A model generated the notes under the pieces. That model was given only the letters and a program-made list of their open reading frames with translations. It made no database searches and had not been told where the DNA came from. The translations under genes and the position numbers were made by a program. Below are positions 47,294-60,550 of a stretch of DNA of 64,000 bases, in pieces; the first letter of the stretch is position 1, and each line of letters begins with the position of its first letter. This stretch comes from Oikopleura dioica. Taxonomy: Eukaryota > Chordata > Appendicularia > Copelata > Oikopleuridae. Location of the stretch: positions 8,189,001 through 8,253,000 of the forward strand of contig OU015567.1 of the NCBI GenBank assembly GCA_907165135.1, in the 5' to 3' direction.

Positions 47294-47694
47294 TCTGAAC
47301 AACTTTACTCTCAACAAACAATAAAATCATGGATCATCTTCGATAACCATAAGAAAATAGCAATAACTTTGTAAGAATCCATTTAAATGGGTCCCTAAAC
47401 GGGCTTGGATTCGCAACTCGGGATTGGAGAAGGAACAGTTTTTTATTCTTTTCTACGTTCCATTTATCGAAGGCGAGATCATCCTCTGACGTAGTTTTGC
47501 CAGCATGCTTGGCAGTCCAGTAATTAGTTTCATGTGCTATATATGGGCTTTAAAATAATTTAAATAATGGAACTTTGAGATGTTTTATCATTAAATTTTA
47601 TGACTATTATTTAAGGAGAGAGCGGGTAAAAATATGTGACGTGCCGATATAAAATCATAAAACTACGTAAATTCTCTCTCCAATATAACAATTT
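47294..47694. other. Spacer upstream of CEP63
   Basis: AT-rich; no gene is seen. Confidence 0.35.
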
Positions 47695-48882
47695 TTAAAG
47701 CCTCCCAAAGCATTCAAGCTCGAATTGCTGTAGATTTTCTCGAGCTTTTGTATTCTCATCCTCTACAAAATCATTTTAAACACACAAGAATTTATACTTT
47801 TAATTACCAATATTCGTGAACGAAATCTGCGGGACACCGCTTTTATATCCCTTCACTTCCTCCCAAGGCTGCCCGTTCTTTAAAATATGCGTCGCTCGCG
47901 TAATCTCATAAAGCTTCTTTTGCAAAAACGGAGATCTTCCACCCCTACTCAGTCTGACCGATAAATACATCAAGAACTCTGAAACCGCGAAAGTTAATTT
48001 ACACTTTATTCATGATCTCAGTGACTTTCCATTATACAGTATTTTTGTTCAGAAATACAGTTAGGTACATGTTTAAATGGAGTAAAAACCACCGTTGTGC
48101 TTTCGGGAGTATCCTCGGTTGGTCGTGGCGTTGTGATGTGAATGGATCGCTCCTGGATGAGGTGAGTTTCTGAAGATAATTCGTTTAGATTTTAGCTATA
48201 TTTTCAAGAAAAATAGCAACAGCGACATCGTCCGATAACGACTCTTTCTATCCTCCCTCTGATTGGCCGAGCTTGGAAAGGACCAATCAGAGCAAAGTAT
48301 AGATTAGTTCGCTATCAACGGAAGAGAGTTAATCTTTTCTCATCTCTAGAATCGTTTTTTTTTTGTTTACTTACTTGGTATCAACTGATCCGGTGACAAT
48401 CCGTAAAAGCTTATTCTCATGATCATTAATCTTATGATCTTCTTCATCGTCAACGTTTGTCTGTACTCTATTCTTGAGGATGACACCATCGGGATTGCCG
48501 CTGGTCACTTTTTGTCTGAGCACGTAAGGCTGATTCTTGAGGAAATCGTTGTGGTGGTCGTATACGGATTTCAATTCAAAGTCGAGACAATCGATTGGCG
48601 CGTCGCGGTTGAAGTGGTAGATCTCGCGACGGGCGCTGGATAGCGTTGGTGTGTCGAAAAGACGAGTTCCAACATCCTTATCAAACGGTTTTAAGCTGAA
48701 AAATTGTTAGTAAACTCACAGTTTTTCGATAGTCAGTCTTTCTGCCAGGCTGCGGCGCGTGGAACTGCTCGTCACCCTCCAACTTTGGGTAAGGATAAGG
48801 ATCCCGCTGAGGACTTGGAATTTGATTGAGACCTAAAAACGAAATGGGAAATAGAAAATCGAAAAATTGACTGCTTACCCAT
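47695..48882 (-). CDS. Unrecognised protein, possibly axonemal
   Basis: The ATG at 48882 is split from the rest after four bases by a GT-AG intron. Exons then give [18 protein letters not shown], the long exon with [19 protein letters not shown] and [38 protein letters not shown] and [18 protein letters not shown]. The end is ELECFGRL at 47695. It is a basic, Pro-containing protein of about 270 residues without signal peptide or membrane segment. The neighbourhood (CEP63, CCDC42) suggests a cilium or centriole role, but this is inference from position only. Confidence 0.65.
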
Positions 48883-49052
48883 ATTTAAACGACAAAACTG
48901 ATTTTCCTCCGAAAAACGGGTTGAAAATAACGGACATTCTAGAGATGAGGATTTTTAAAGTAATGTTTTTTTCTTTGGCAGTGATAAATTATCTGTTAGG
49001 AGTTAAAAGATAAGGAAATGTTAGAATGTATGGAAATATTTGACCGGACCTA

Positions 49053-52000
49053 TTAAGATTGAACTGGATACTCAGAGAGAGAATCTTCATCGACTGATGA
49101 ATAGCCCGGAGGAGAGCTTCCAGCGGGAGAAGGACAGTTAATCACTGGGGCGAAAGCGGGAACGAGGTCTGGGACAAGTTTCTCTGTCGAAGCGCAGACG
49201 TTTTCTAGGTAAGTTGGTAGGTTTCGCAGCAGATCTGTGTTTGGCTCCAGCATCGCGCTTGTAAAGGACTTGCTCTAAAGTTCAATTACGTAAAGAGGTG
49301 GACAGTTCTCAGATTTTGTACTTTTTCCATTAGGAAGAGGATCATTTCCGCGGCATCGGATACTTCCTCCTGATCTTTCAATTGTTTTTCAATTTGGTTA
49401 ATGCTGGGGCCGAATCCATTTTCCGAATTCAAATTGCGCCTGGCTTGAAGCTTCTCAGCTGTGTCTTGCGTACAGTTGGTTTGAGCAACAGTCCCGCCAG
49501 TCGAGAGCGGCTCCCGAGACGCAGATAGGTCCAGTCCGAGGTCTCGGAAGTACTGCTCCTTTGGCCCTGTTTTTGGCGTTGTCGGAGTTTGCTTTTCTTT
49601 GTTGCTTCGGGTTTGCGATCCAGAAGTGGTGTAACTCGTGTTCATGGACAAATCGAGTCCGAGATCTTTCATTGTTTCTTGGAACCCAACTTGTCGGATT
49701 TTTTCGCGAATCGGACTAAATGAAAAAAAAAACAATCTTAACATATTCAGCAGCTCTAGAAGATTTACCTGAATCCACTGCGTGCGGCATCATCGTCAGT
49801 CGTCGGATCAAAGCCTTCACTTCCACCACTTAATAAAACTAGCAACTTATCGATAAAGTAATCACTTACGGGCCCGCTACTGAAGCTTCGCTTGCTCTTC
49901 TCACAGATGGTATTCTTCGTGAAGCCGTATTTTGGAAGAGCTGGTCACTTCGACAGTAAGTTATGCCGTCATCTTCTGATGTGATTTTTTCCTCAGAAGT
50001 TGTGCATCTAAATGGTTGCTTTCAGCATATTTTTCTTCTTTCAAACTCTTTTTACTTACGGAAGTCTGGTAAGAGTCGTGAGAGGAACTCTTTGTTTGTC
50101 AATGTTGGAACTCTTTGGAATAAAAAGAGGCGAGTTTGAGTTTGAGGACGGCTCTAGCTGTAACTGTTTCACCGCTCTGACTTTATTTGGAGGGGTGTTT
50201 TCCAGGTTCGGCTTGGCTTGAATTTGCTTCTCCCTTCTTGCTTGTCTTGGGCTCAATCGCTTCGGCTTTTCTTTGACTGACTTATGATCATCGTCTGTTT
50301 CTGACGATGGCTTTCGATTCTTTGATCCTCGTTTTGATCTGCGCAACCGTCGATTTTCCGCGGCTTTCTTCCTTTTTGCTGATGGTAGCTCGGAAATATC
50401 CAGCTTTTGCGGAGTCGTTGACTTTCTCTTTGCACTGCCAGTTGGTTTCCCAAGCTCAAAAGAGTTGTCTGGCGTCGTTTGATTGACAGTCAGATTTCTG
50501 GAAATAGAGGCAGGAGATTTAACGGCTTTCGAAGATGCCTGCGACTTCCCCTCAGAGACACTCGACGATGATTGCTCAATATTCTCGTTGGATCGGTCTT
50601 TTGAGAAGGAGCTAATACTGCAGGAATCATTCGTTAATTCAACTGTATAATCAAACTCAGTGGCGGCGCGACAGTCGATAACAATTGGTCTCCGAGAAGT
50701 TGATGCAGAATCAATTTCAGCGAAAAGCTCTGTACTTTGATCGACAGTGCTTTGTTCGGTCGCAGTGCTTTCAATTACAGTTTCTTCCAGTCTACTTCCT
50801 TCTGAGGAATTAGAAGTGCTGAGCGACGTTGAGTGTTCTGGAACTTCTTGATAAGAATACGAGTTAGAGCTCAAGGACAAGTCAGATTTGTCTTGACTTT
50901 CGTCCATGCTAACATCTTTATTTTCAATCGACGCGACTGAGGAAAGCGTATCGTCATGAACAGGAGTGCTGGCTCGTTTTCTTGAGCCATCGGTCGAGGC
51001 TATTTCTTCGATTGAAATTTGCGCTTCACTTTTCTGGGAAGAATCATCGATTTGTAAGGCAGGTTCTGCTGATACAGATGTTTTGGAATCATTCAAATCC
51101 ATTGGAATTTCTTCAATTTCCAAATCCTCTTGAAATTCTGGGATCAGTGAAAGATTTTTACCAAAAAGAGAACATGCCGCGTCGAGAGATGTGATTGAAG
51201 ATTGACTGACTGAGTATTCTTGCGATCCAGAAGACGTTTTTGAAGATGTATCGATGACTTCAGCACTTGTCGCACTTGAGCTTTCGGATGAAAGTGTCAG
51301 CCCCGAAAGAGGATCTGCAGAAATATGACTCTGTAAACTTTTTTGGTTTTCTTTATCCTCAGCATTGAAACTGGTATCAGGAAGTACACATGCCGATTGA
51401 GAGAATACGGTTGATGAATTTCGGTCATCTAAACAATTTTGCTCATCAGATGATACGGTTTTAGATTCTACAGATAAATCCCCAAACTGTGCTTTATCAG
51501 AAGGTCGACTTGCGCCTTGATCAAGTTCTCCTGATACCCATTGTTTAGTTGATGCAGCCTTTTCCTTATCTTCTTCTTCATCCTTGCTTTCTTGAACTTT
51601 CTTCTGTGATTCTTGAATGTGCCCAGAGTATTTCCCTTCCTCTGGAACTGGTTCTTCAATTGAATTTTCAATCTCACCTTCTTCCAAAATCGATGCTTCA
51701 ACTTCACTTTCTTCAATTGTGTCATCAAGCTCGCCGTCCTCTTTCTCAGAGGTGTCGATATCTCCACTTTCCGTGCAGCTTTCAATAGAGCTTTCAGCAC
51801 TCGTCCAATCTCGCTCAGATTCTGACTTGTCAGATGATTGAGGTTCCGCTGAGTTCAGTTGTATCAGAATTTCATTCGCCAAGGCCCCTTCAGTCAATTC
51901 TGTCGACTCATCACGTGTTTCTCCAAAAGTCAAGTCCGTTGCAAATTTTTCAAAGCGACGTGGTGTAAGTCTTTCTTGAGATTCTTCGATGCGCACCAAG

Positions 52001-53505
52001 TGCTCCGAGAATTCCAACGTAACTGGGTCGAAGGATGGCAACGTATTAACGGTGTCTTTTTCTGTCTTGCCACGCATTCCAAGAAATTGTTTCGCATTCT
52101 GTTTCGCCTGACGTGTCAATCTCAAAGGAGATGAGGTGACTGTAAGTTTCGGTCGTTTTTTCGGCGATCCACGATTTGGTGAAAATGAATCACTGTCTGA
52201 TTTTGTCGATGACAATCGTTTTCTTAGTTCAATCCTTTTGAATTCTCGATTCAACTTGGAGCGCTGTTCTGTTTCGACACAGGAAATCTCTCTTTCCACA
52301 AAATCAGCTTTCTTTGGTATATGTTCAGAAGCATTTGACAATTTAGACCCAGAAGTTTGATCTTCAGCTGTGGATGATGAAGCATTCCTTGTCAAAAGAG
52401 TGGTAACCTTTGCATCGCTGACTTCGTCGTTTCTCACGATATGTATTTTGTACTTTTCGGATATCTTCTTCATGATATCTTGTACCGTTGATACCTGAAT
52501 AGGAGAGAAAGATACTGGAATATCAGCTTGTGTTGCAAAAGAGCGTCTCTCTGGCGATAGAAGATCAAGCGTTTGAACTTTCTTTTCGTCTGTGAAAACT
52601 TTTCGAAGATCATCTGGTTTCACACTTTTCATATTTTTATCGTAGTATTCCTTCGCCTTTTGGATTTGAAGCCTTTCAAAATCATTTTCTAGTCTTTTCC
52701 AGTTCTCATCCGTTGTTGCTACTCCAGCCGACCGGACTTTGATTCTTTCCGTCTGCGTTTCAGCATGATCCTTGCCAAAGAAAACCCGAAAGTACTGTCT
52801 TTCATCCCACTGGTCTCCTCTTATCAATCCGTTTTGCTCGCTCGAGTATCTTCGCTCCGCAGCTTCTTTTTCCAACCTCATTCGATTATGCTTTTCCGCC
52901 TCGCTTTCATTCACTTGTTTGTGGTATCTGTACCGTTTGAGGTAGATTGAATGGTACATATTCATCCTTTCTTTTTTCGTCTGGCACTGCAGACGGAGAA
53001 CGTCAACTTCTGACTTGGCCTCGGCAAGTTGGCTTCTAACGAACTTAAACTCGCGCAATGCAGTTTTTCGCAGCTCAGAATGGCGCTTAAGTAATTTCGA
53101 ATTATCCTCTTCTATTTTTCTTTTCCTCTGATTTAATTCTTCAAACTCGGTTTCCTTCTCCGCCAGTCGTTCCTTGTACATCTCAATTTGCTCCTCCAAC
53201 TTATCAGTCATGGCAAAATGGTCAGCAAAAGCATCGAATGGCGCTTCTTTAACATTTCTTCTCTTCGCTCGTTTTTCTAGCTTTTCTTTGTATTTTGCGT
53301 TTTCTTCCTTGACTTTTTGAACATCACTCGCTTGATCCGTACAAAGTGTTTTGTACATGTCGTGCGCTCTTTGCAAGACATTTTTCTCATTTTCCACCTG
53401 CGCAAGTCTCATTTGAAGATTGGTTATTATCATCTGTTGATTCTGATGTATAGAATCTGACGATCCATTTCTTTGGTTCCGAAGTCGACTGTTGTAACTT
53501 GACAT
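49053..53505 (-). CDS. Long protein: N-terminal coiled coil, long acidic Ser-rich region, basic C-terminal part
   Basis: The first exon alone spans 53505-50056 (1149 codons, starting MSSYNSRLRNQRN). Exon 2 joins in phase by a 51-bp GT-AG intron, and further short exons end at 49053 (SLSEYPVQS), for about 1,450 residues. Residues 20-300 form a coiled coil. Residues about 370-950 are acidic, Ser/Glu-rich and disordered, with repeated (E)DGELDD and EEGEIE-like runs. Residues 950-1140 are basic (PSAKRKKAAENRRLRRSKRG). The C-terminus carries two copies of a DLGLDLS motif (MKDLGLDLSMN, FRDLGLDLSAS). No family is recognised; a scaffold at centrosome or chromatin is possible. Confidence 0.8.
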
Positions 53506-53946
53506 ACTGTAACGAATTTTTTTAAATGCAACAGTTGGTTTTTTTCAATGATTTAATGCTAGATGCGTGTAAGTAGTAGCCTGTAGTAAGATTTGTGGCT
53601 AATCGAAAATTTCGCGCTAGCAATTTCATACAGTTTCAAATAAAAAAATCAAGCATCACACACTTTTAAAAGTCGAATCAATAGCGCGCCAGGATAGAAA
53701 GGGAAGTTTAAAATCATAAATCTCGAGGGATTATATTTTGGATTTATAAATTACTTATTTTATGAAGCTAATTTCGATTGTTATTTATTTTCTTATAGAT
53801 CAAAGAGTCAAACAGTCGCGATGATACTTCTAGCTATCAGATGTCTATCAGATAGCTAGAAAGGTAAAAGAAAGCGTATTCTTGAATAGGAATTTTTTTA
53901 ATAGGAATTGAATTTTGAAGGGTCAAAGATGTTTCTTTTCATTTGT
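53506..53946. other. Spacer upstream of long coiled-coil gene
   Basis: AT-rich. Contains a short near-palindrome around 53830-53862 (agctatcaga/tctgatagct). No gene is seen. Confidence 0.35.
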
Positions 53947-55842
53947 TTATTTCAGTGAACTTGCGAACAGGAGAATTGTTATTGTTATGCACCGAGAAAG
54001 AAGGAGTGCGGCTGAATCAATCAAGAACTCGGCTGTTTGATCATTGAACCCTTCTAGATTCGAACGAGTAAACAGGTAATTGTGGCTGGATTTGGTACTA
54101 AAAACTGAAGGCGACGCAACTCTGATGCTAGCAGTAGATGAGAAAAGAACGGTTTTAAAAACACCAAAATAACTTAAAAAGATCCAACTGTAGCCGGCGT
54201 TTTCGTCTTCTCCACTAAAGGAATGGTTATTTCTGAATTTGTTGGGACGTTTACCTGAAATACTTGTATCCACCCTCTGCTGCGAGTTCTCCGAATTCAA
54301 TAACGTCTTCATAAATTCATACGCCAACCATGAAAGTGCACAACCAGGCGCTGCCGTGATCACTCGTGCCCAACAGCCGCGGAAAAAGGGACGCACTGGA
54401 TCGCCTGGGTTGATTTCTCTGATTTTATATACAGCTTCTTGCCAACTACCAACATAACTTCCTCCTGATAATTTTCTTGTCGAGCACTCTAAATAAGAAA
54501 TCTCAAAATAAGGTTGGAAACATCATGAATACACCAAAATAGTCTTTCATCATTCAGAAAAATCGGAGACAACAAGGACTCGAGATTTCACGCAGCATCT
54601 CAGGATAACGATATTCTCTATTCTTGATGAAATAATCGTTATTCTGAGAAGCCAATGTCATAAAATGAAAAAGACTCACCCGTGGGACAAGGATCACAAT
54701 TAACACCTGCGGCCGCGAGTTTTCCCTCTTGAGTATTGAGAACAGTCTTTATAACATCAAGCGGGGTGGTGACGAATGCTGCGACTCCACCAGCGACTGC
54801 TCCGCAAAGAGCGTTCGTCGACGGGGAGTATGTATTTTGGGGATTGACGGCGTCTTTCAGCGAGTCGTAAATTCCAAAGTGAATGAATGAGAATGGCACT
54901 AGAATTGATTTTATTCACGAAAATAAGCCTCAAATATTCATACAAATAGATTCATATATTCCATAGATTCTTACGATTCATAACCAACTGTGTAGGAAAA
55001 CTCAGATAAAACGCAGAAAAGCCCTCCGTCCTGGCGATTTGAGAAACGATCCGCGAATAAGACATATTCAGATAAGGCGAGTTTTTCATTTGCAATCTTT
55101 GTTTGACGACATCGCAGGGATTCATCCAGATATCATGGAAAAAGGCACCGAAAGCTCCACCAATGTTGGAGGCAAAAGGGATTTTCTTCGCTTCCAATTT
55201 AGATTTAACATTTTCTTTGTTTAGGGCTCAGAAAGACGTAAAACTCCAGTTATTTAAGTTTGATCAAGAAATTCAGAGTTATAAATGACGACAATTCGTA
55301 TACTTTCAATGAGCATAAAACTTGTTCAAGTATAAATTTTTAATTTATCAAGAGGAATTCGAAGCAGTTTTCGTTTCAGCTCTGTAAATCACTCTTACAG
55401 GGTTTTATGCAAGAATTAATTTAAAAAACGTGCTAATTCAAGGTGATTTATAAAGCTTTTGACGTAAATTTGCAGCTCAATAAACTCTCCTTCAAACAGA
55501 GAAGGTTGAGTTGTACGTCAAATGATTTTGATTTATTTATGAGCCCTAGTCGTAACAAAGGAACTGAATTGCATGAGCGGGGCCGCAGCCAAAGGCAATG
55601 GCTCCGCTGCCCCGGGCGAGTGGTCTCGCGCCTTCCGACTTTACCAGACTTGTCATAGCTGTGAAGGGGTTCTGCGTCGCTGGAGCACATCCCTGTCTCA
55701 GTGACTGCATCCGCGTCTTGATCACATCAATCGGATAGACGGCTATGTGTTCAAAATAACCAGCAGTGGCGCCAGCAGCAGCGTTAACCATCATCGACTG
55801 CTGACCCCCGAGACTTTCGTAGTCGATTTCGTCGTCTGCCAT
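53947..55842 (-). CDS. SLC25A37: Mitoferrin (mitochondrial iron carrier, SLC25A28/37 type)
   Basis: This is an inner-membrane carrier importing iron for heme and Fe-S synthesis. It begins MADDEIDYESLGG at 55842. All three carrier repeats are present: YPIDVIKTRMQSL with GCGPAHAIQFLCYD, NPCDVVKQRLQM with ARTEGFSAFYLSFPTQLVMN, and TPLDVIKTVLNTQE with FRGCWARVITAAPGCALSW. The GPAHA and QLVMN segments are characteristic of mitoferrins. The 340-bp intron after LCYD lacks a clear GT donor. After LLNSENSQQR, where mitoferrins normally end, the frame stays open for about 100 more residues to 53947; this tail may be intron or 3' UTR, so the true end is uncertain. Confidence 0.85.
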
Positions 55843-55923
55843 TTTTATCTCTTAATTTTAAAAATTCTCCTCTTATGATAAGAGTCTTATCGAAAAATTG
55901 TATTTTTGTTTTTATAAATCAGC

Positions 55924-56591
55924 TTCAAGATTTTGAAAAGGGCAAAAGAAGATTTTTGAAGAAAGATATTGAATTTTGAATTTGGAGCGCGGTGATCCAA
56001 GTTGACGCAACGAAAAAGTAAACGCAAGCGCCCAGTAAGGAGCCAGCAATGATGTCAGACAGGTAGTGACGCCCGAGCCACAGACGCGAGAGAACAGTCC
56101 AGAGCGTCGTAAGATAAATCAGTAATCGGTAGAGGGATTTTAGGTGGAACTCTTTGCAAAGGAATGTTGCGATAAAGACGATTCTAAAGGGCTTTTTTTA
56201 GTGTAAGTTTTATTGAAAAATCGTACCTAGAAGCATGGCCAGAAGGAAACGAATACTGATCTGGTCCGATCATCATCGTTTCGCCAACTTGAAACTTTGG
56301 CCGTTTTCTCTTGACCACTTGTTTTATCGTCGCACATGCCACTATATCGAGAATCAAGCCAAAAAGAAAATTCAGGCTCTGCTCGTAAAGCCCGTTTCTC
56401 GGGTACGTTAGGTGATAAATCCCGATCGCCAGCCATATGATCCCATTTCCAAGAACCTCCGTCACTTCGCACAAGATTCTCAGTGAGCGGGAGCTTGAGC
56501 AAACTGTAGCCATTGAAGCAGAGAAAGCCTTGTCAACGGCGAGAATACAGTCGCATAGAATGTTCGGAATTCGCGAGGAAGTCAAGTCCAT
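55924..56591 (-). CDS. PAP2-family lipid phosphatase, PLPP6-like
   Basis: This multi-pass ER/nuclear-envelope enzyme removes phosphate from polyisoprenyl or presqualene diphosphate. The ATG at 56591 gives MDLTSSRIPN; the frame stays open upstream without an ATG. The three PAP2 signature motifs are intact: KQVVKRKRP, YSFPSGHAS, and SRLWLGRHYLSDI in the next exon. Hydrophobic segments (IIWLAIGIYHL, FLFGLILDIVACATI) flank them. PLPP6 (PPAPDC2) is the best fit from the short length and LEV..G..W pattern. The stop at 55924 lies 82 bp before the mitoferrin start on the same strand, which suggests a shared transcript. Confidence 0.82.
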
Positions 56592-57080
56592 TGATTTGCT
56601 TTGGTCATGCTTTGGCTTGCTTTGTGTAGCTTTTTCATGGTTCAAAAATACAAAGCCCACTTATTTTTCTTTAATTTTCAATATAGCTTAGAGACAACAA
56701 GGACTCATCTTAGGTGTCAATTTAATCATGCAAGAATCAACCAAGTTCCTTTTGGCGAATCATCATTAGAGCTTCCCGATTCAGACTCGGTCTTTACTTT
56801 CCCGCTCAGGCCAATTCTCCTTCTTCTTGCCTCTCTTTCCCTGCTTCTCTTTGTTTTATACATGTTTAGGTAGCTCGTATCAGTAAATCGTAATCTCTCT
56901 GATCTTTCTGAACAAATCAAATTCGTATTTTCGAGTGTTTATTTAAATAAAAACTTTGTATATAAAATAAAAAGCAGAGAAATTAGAAAAATAAAGTTAA
57001 AGAGCAAGAGTTGTTGCATGGCCAAATTTGAGATTTTCAGCTGACGGAAGAACAGTTGATGGATTCACTTATTTTTAGCT
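56592..57080. other. Spacer between ODF2 and PLPP6-like gene
   Basis: AT-rich, with AATAAA words near 56945 and 56970. No gene is seen. Confidence 0.35.
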
Positions 57081-60006
57081 TTATTCGTCGAGCCCGTCGC
57101 CAAACGTGGACGTATACGATGTTTTCAAAAAGTTAACATAAGACTGCATGCTGCGATTCGTAGCTTCCGAGTGATCCAGGCGCTCTCGGAGGTCGGCAAG
57201 GGTGTGCTCCGAGCGTGCTTCCAGCTCGTCCCGTTGCGATTTCACAGCGCTATAATGACGATAGTTATGATCAGTTGTTTGTTACCGGGATTACCGAAGC
57301 TCGCCCTTTTGACGCGTAAGTTCCAGTTCAAGATCAGAATATTTTGTCTGGAGAGAGCGCTCCTTGATTTCATACTTTTCCCGCTCGGCGATCAGGGTTC
57401 GCCGGGCTTCGGCATTAGCAGCTTCAATTTGTCTTTCAAGTGCTGAAGGTGCATTCTATTGACGCTCTCATCATTCTGATCTCTTACCATTAATGCTTTG
57501 TTGTCGCTCGTCAGCGCGAATTCGCCACTGGTTCGTTTCGCTTCTCGCGATATCGAGCTCTTCGGTTGTCTCTTCAAGCGCTTTTTGAACTTCGTCGAGT
57601 CTTATCTCCGCCGCGCTAAGTTTATTGTGATAGATCTTCATTTCTGACTCGTTTTGCTCCGTCAAGATCAGTTGCTTTTGAGTTCGGTCGAGTTGGAATT
57701 GAAGATCGGCGTTCTTTTCTTCCAAAGACCTGATCTCGCCAAGAGCTTCGTCCAATCTGAATGATTTGTGAAAGGGGAGGAGGCAGGCGGTCGTTACCTT
57801 CTATGAGCAATTCGAAGTTCTTCAGGAAGATCCTTGAGAGCAGCCATGGATCCCATGGCGTCCTCCCGCGCCAGATCGAGCTCTCGATCTTTACGATAGT
57901 TCATATCCTGAATTTGCGACTTCAACTCGGCGATAGTGATCTTCATCGTGCTGATTTCACGCGCTTGTTTTGAAATAGTCTCTTCCTTGATTTCATTCTC
58001 GGCGGTGAGAGTGGCAACCTTCTCTGTCTTGAATTCGAGGTCTGAAAAGGAAACTGAATGGAGATTGAAAAGACTGCTCGTGAAATTGATAAATGGGTAA
58101 CTGTGGGAGATAAATGAGACTGAAAGACTCTCACCCCGCTTGACCGGCTTCTTTTCATTCGATTTTGATTTATTTTTTCCTTTATTGACTTTTTAAAATA
58201 AAGTATTTCGATCGAAAGGTACCTCGTTCATTCCGCTTATGATTCAGATTGCTTTCCTCTGCATCGACAGTATTTCTGATGGATCGTTCCTTCCACGCAG
58301 CTAACTCGTGTTGGCTGCGTTTAAGATCGATGCTTAGCTCGTCGTTCTTGAGCTGTAGCATTTCCGCCTTTGTCTTGTGATGTCTGCAAGCTCGCTTGAG
58401 CGCTTGTTTTTCTTGATCTAATCGGATCTTCCCATTTGATGCGCGTTCAGCTTCCAGGAGAGCTTGAGTATCCAAGAGTTGTTTTTTTCGTGGATCGTTC
58501 GCGCGCCTTAATTTCCCTGAAAGAAGTTCAACGTATTATCGTTTTACCTGAGAACGGTTGAGTTCACCCTCTCTGGAGAATAATTCTCGCTGGATCTTCG
58601 CTTTAACGTCTTCAAGATGAGCAACTTTGGCATTGAGCCTCTCTGCCTTCTCCCGCTCAATTTCGGTATCAACACGGAGTCCAGCCAGATCTTGCTCTTT
58701 ATGCTTCAGCTCCGACTTCATGATCGCCGTCTCTGAGTCAGTCTTGACCAATCTTTCGACAACTGCGTCTCGTTGTTCCTCAAGTCTCTGGACATCGAAG
58801 TTCGCTTCTTTGAGCACATTCATTTTTACTCTAATATCACGCGAGAGCATCATGAAACGATCTACTGCGGCGGGATTCGTGAAATCGAGCGTTTTAAGAT
58901 CGAGCTCGGCTGAATGGTACTCGTTGATGGTACTTGAGTGGAAGAAGAGGAACTAACCTTGAACAAGGAGCTTTTGAAGAGACGTGCGCTCGAGGCTAGC
59001 GGGAGACTCGCGAGGAAAAGTTGAGTACATTTCTGTTACTCGTGGAGGTTCTTGTTCGATGACTAGTACTCATTGAAAACAAGGAAGAGATGTAATTCCC
59101 TCACCTTCTTTAATTGGGGGGATTTCCACTTGATGAACGTCCGACTGTACTTCTGTATAAATGTCGTCTTCGACCGCTGGTACTTCTACTCCAGTCGCGT
59201 CCGCTTTACTCGCTGTAGTCGCCAAATTGACAATTTCTTCCGATAGCGTTTTGTTGAGCTCTTGCTCTTTTTGGAGGAGTGCGGATTTCTCGCCTAGTTT
59301 CTCTTTTAGTTGAATCACTTGATCCAGAAGCTCGAAGATCTGAGTTTCTGATGCTGAGTCTACGGTTCGGCAATGTGTAATTGTAAAAGCTAATCTCTAT
59401 CTATTCATGCGCTAACAAAGCCGCGCTTTCTTGCTCAAAGCTTCAAATTCAACGATTGTTTGGAATTGAGCTCTGAGCATAAAAGCGTTGAGTAAATATT
59501 AGCCGACAGAACTATGGAATGTAAAGCTAGTAATGACCATTTTCTATCTAATCTTTTATCAAAATCATTTTACCTAGGAAATGATTTTAGTGAATTAGTG
59601 ATTGAAATCATGGAGGAAAATCATATCAAAAGTTAGTGCAAAACCAAATCACTGAGGATTGAACTTTCTGACCAGTTGCATTTTTGGAAGCAGGCGCCTT
59701 CGTTTTCGTCTTCTGCTGTGGGCCGTCGCCCATTCCGCTTTCGTCCCATTTTAAGTCGCCACGAGAGTCTCTGAGTGATGAGCGTCCCGGTGCTGGGATC
59801 CCTGTTGTAGGAAATTAGTGATTAGAGTCGGTATAAATGGAGGACTGATAAAGGAGTTGAGACTTACATGGTCGTTTAGGAGATGCATCCCGCTTGTAGG
59901 GGCTACGCGTGCGGCTCTTTTTTGGCGATTTAGAGCGCGTCGATTTTCTCCCGTAAATCTGCTGAACGCTCGGCGTCTTTTTAACAGCTACCTCGACCTC
60001 GGTCAT
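57081..60006 (-). CDS. ODF2: Outer dense fiber protein 2 / cenexin
   Basis: This is a scaffold of mother-centriole appendages and sperm-tail dense fibres. The ATG at 60006 follows ttatttcagagg. The basic N-terminus (KSPKKSRTRSPYKRDASPKR) is followed by many short exons that are coiled coil throughout. The decisive part is the C-terminus: RQIEAANAEARRTLIAEREK, SLQTKYSDLELELTRQKGEL and LADLRERLDHSEATNRSMQS, then YVNFLKTSYTSTFGDG just before the stop at 57081. Vertebrate ODF2 ends the same way (LKDRLEQSESTNRSMQNYV). The order of blocks fits the family; exon joints in the middle were not all verified. Confidence 0.88.
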
Positions 60007-60550
60007 CCTCTGAAATAAGTTAATCGTTGGGTTGGTAGCTTTGAGTTGTTTCTGAATTGAACTTTGAAGTAGAACTTTTTTCTTTCGTTTTTTCAAAGGG
60101 CGAAATATTCAAAAACTTGACCCTCTTTTCTTCAGAATTGCTTCGAATAACTGTTAGGTGATGATTTTAAGGGTAGTGTGGTGAAAATAACGCGCATATG
60201 AACTTAAAATGGGATTCTAGAGAAACGGAAGAAACATAAACAAGGTAAACTTCCTCCTCAAAGTTGGTGATTATGTGACTGAACAAAATTCTTGCCTAGA
60301 GCATCATTATTGCTGTTTTTCATCCCTCGCAGCTTTATAATTTATAAATAAGAGAAATGTGAAGGGGTTTGTTTTTTGAAACGATGAAGAAGCGATATTT
60401 TCTGTAATGTTTAGTTTTGAACTTGGAAAACTTCCCCACGGGCAGTCGAGATGTGGCTGGTGAAGAATAGTGAATTCGTTTTTTTGGTTTTTGTTTCTAC
60501 AGCGAAATCGGAGGAAGGAAAGCTCACTGGGACGCTGGTTCATATCGTGA
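60007..60550. other. Spacer between USP9X and ODF2
   Basis: The plus of the gap is the 3' flank of USP9X and the promoter side of ODF2. No gene is supported. Confidence 0.35.
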
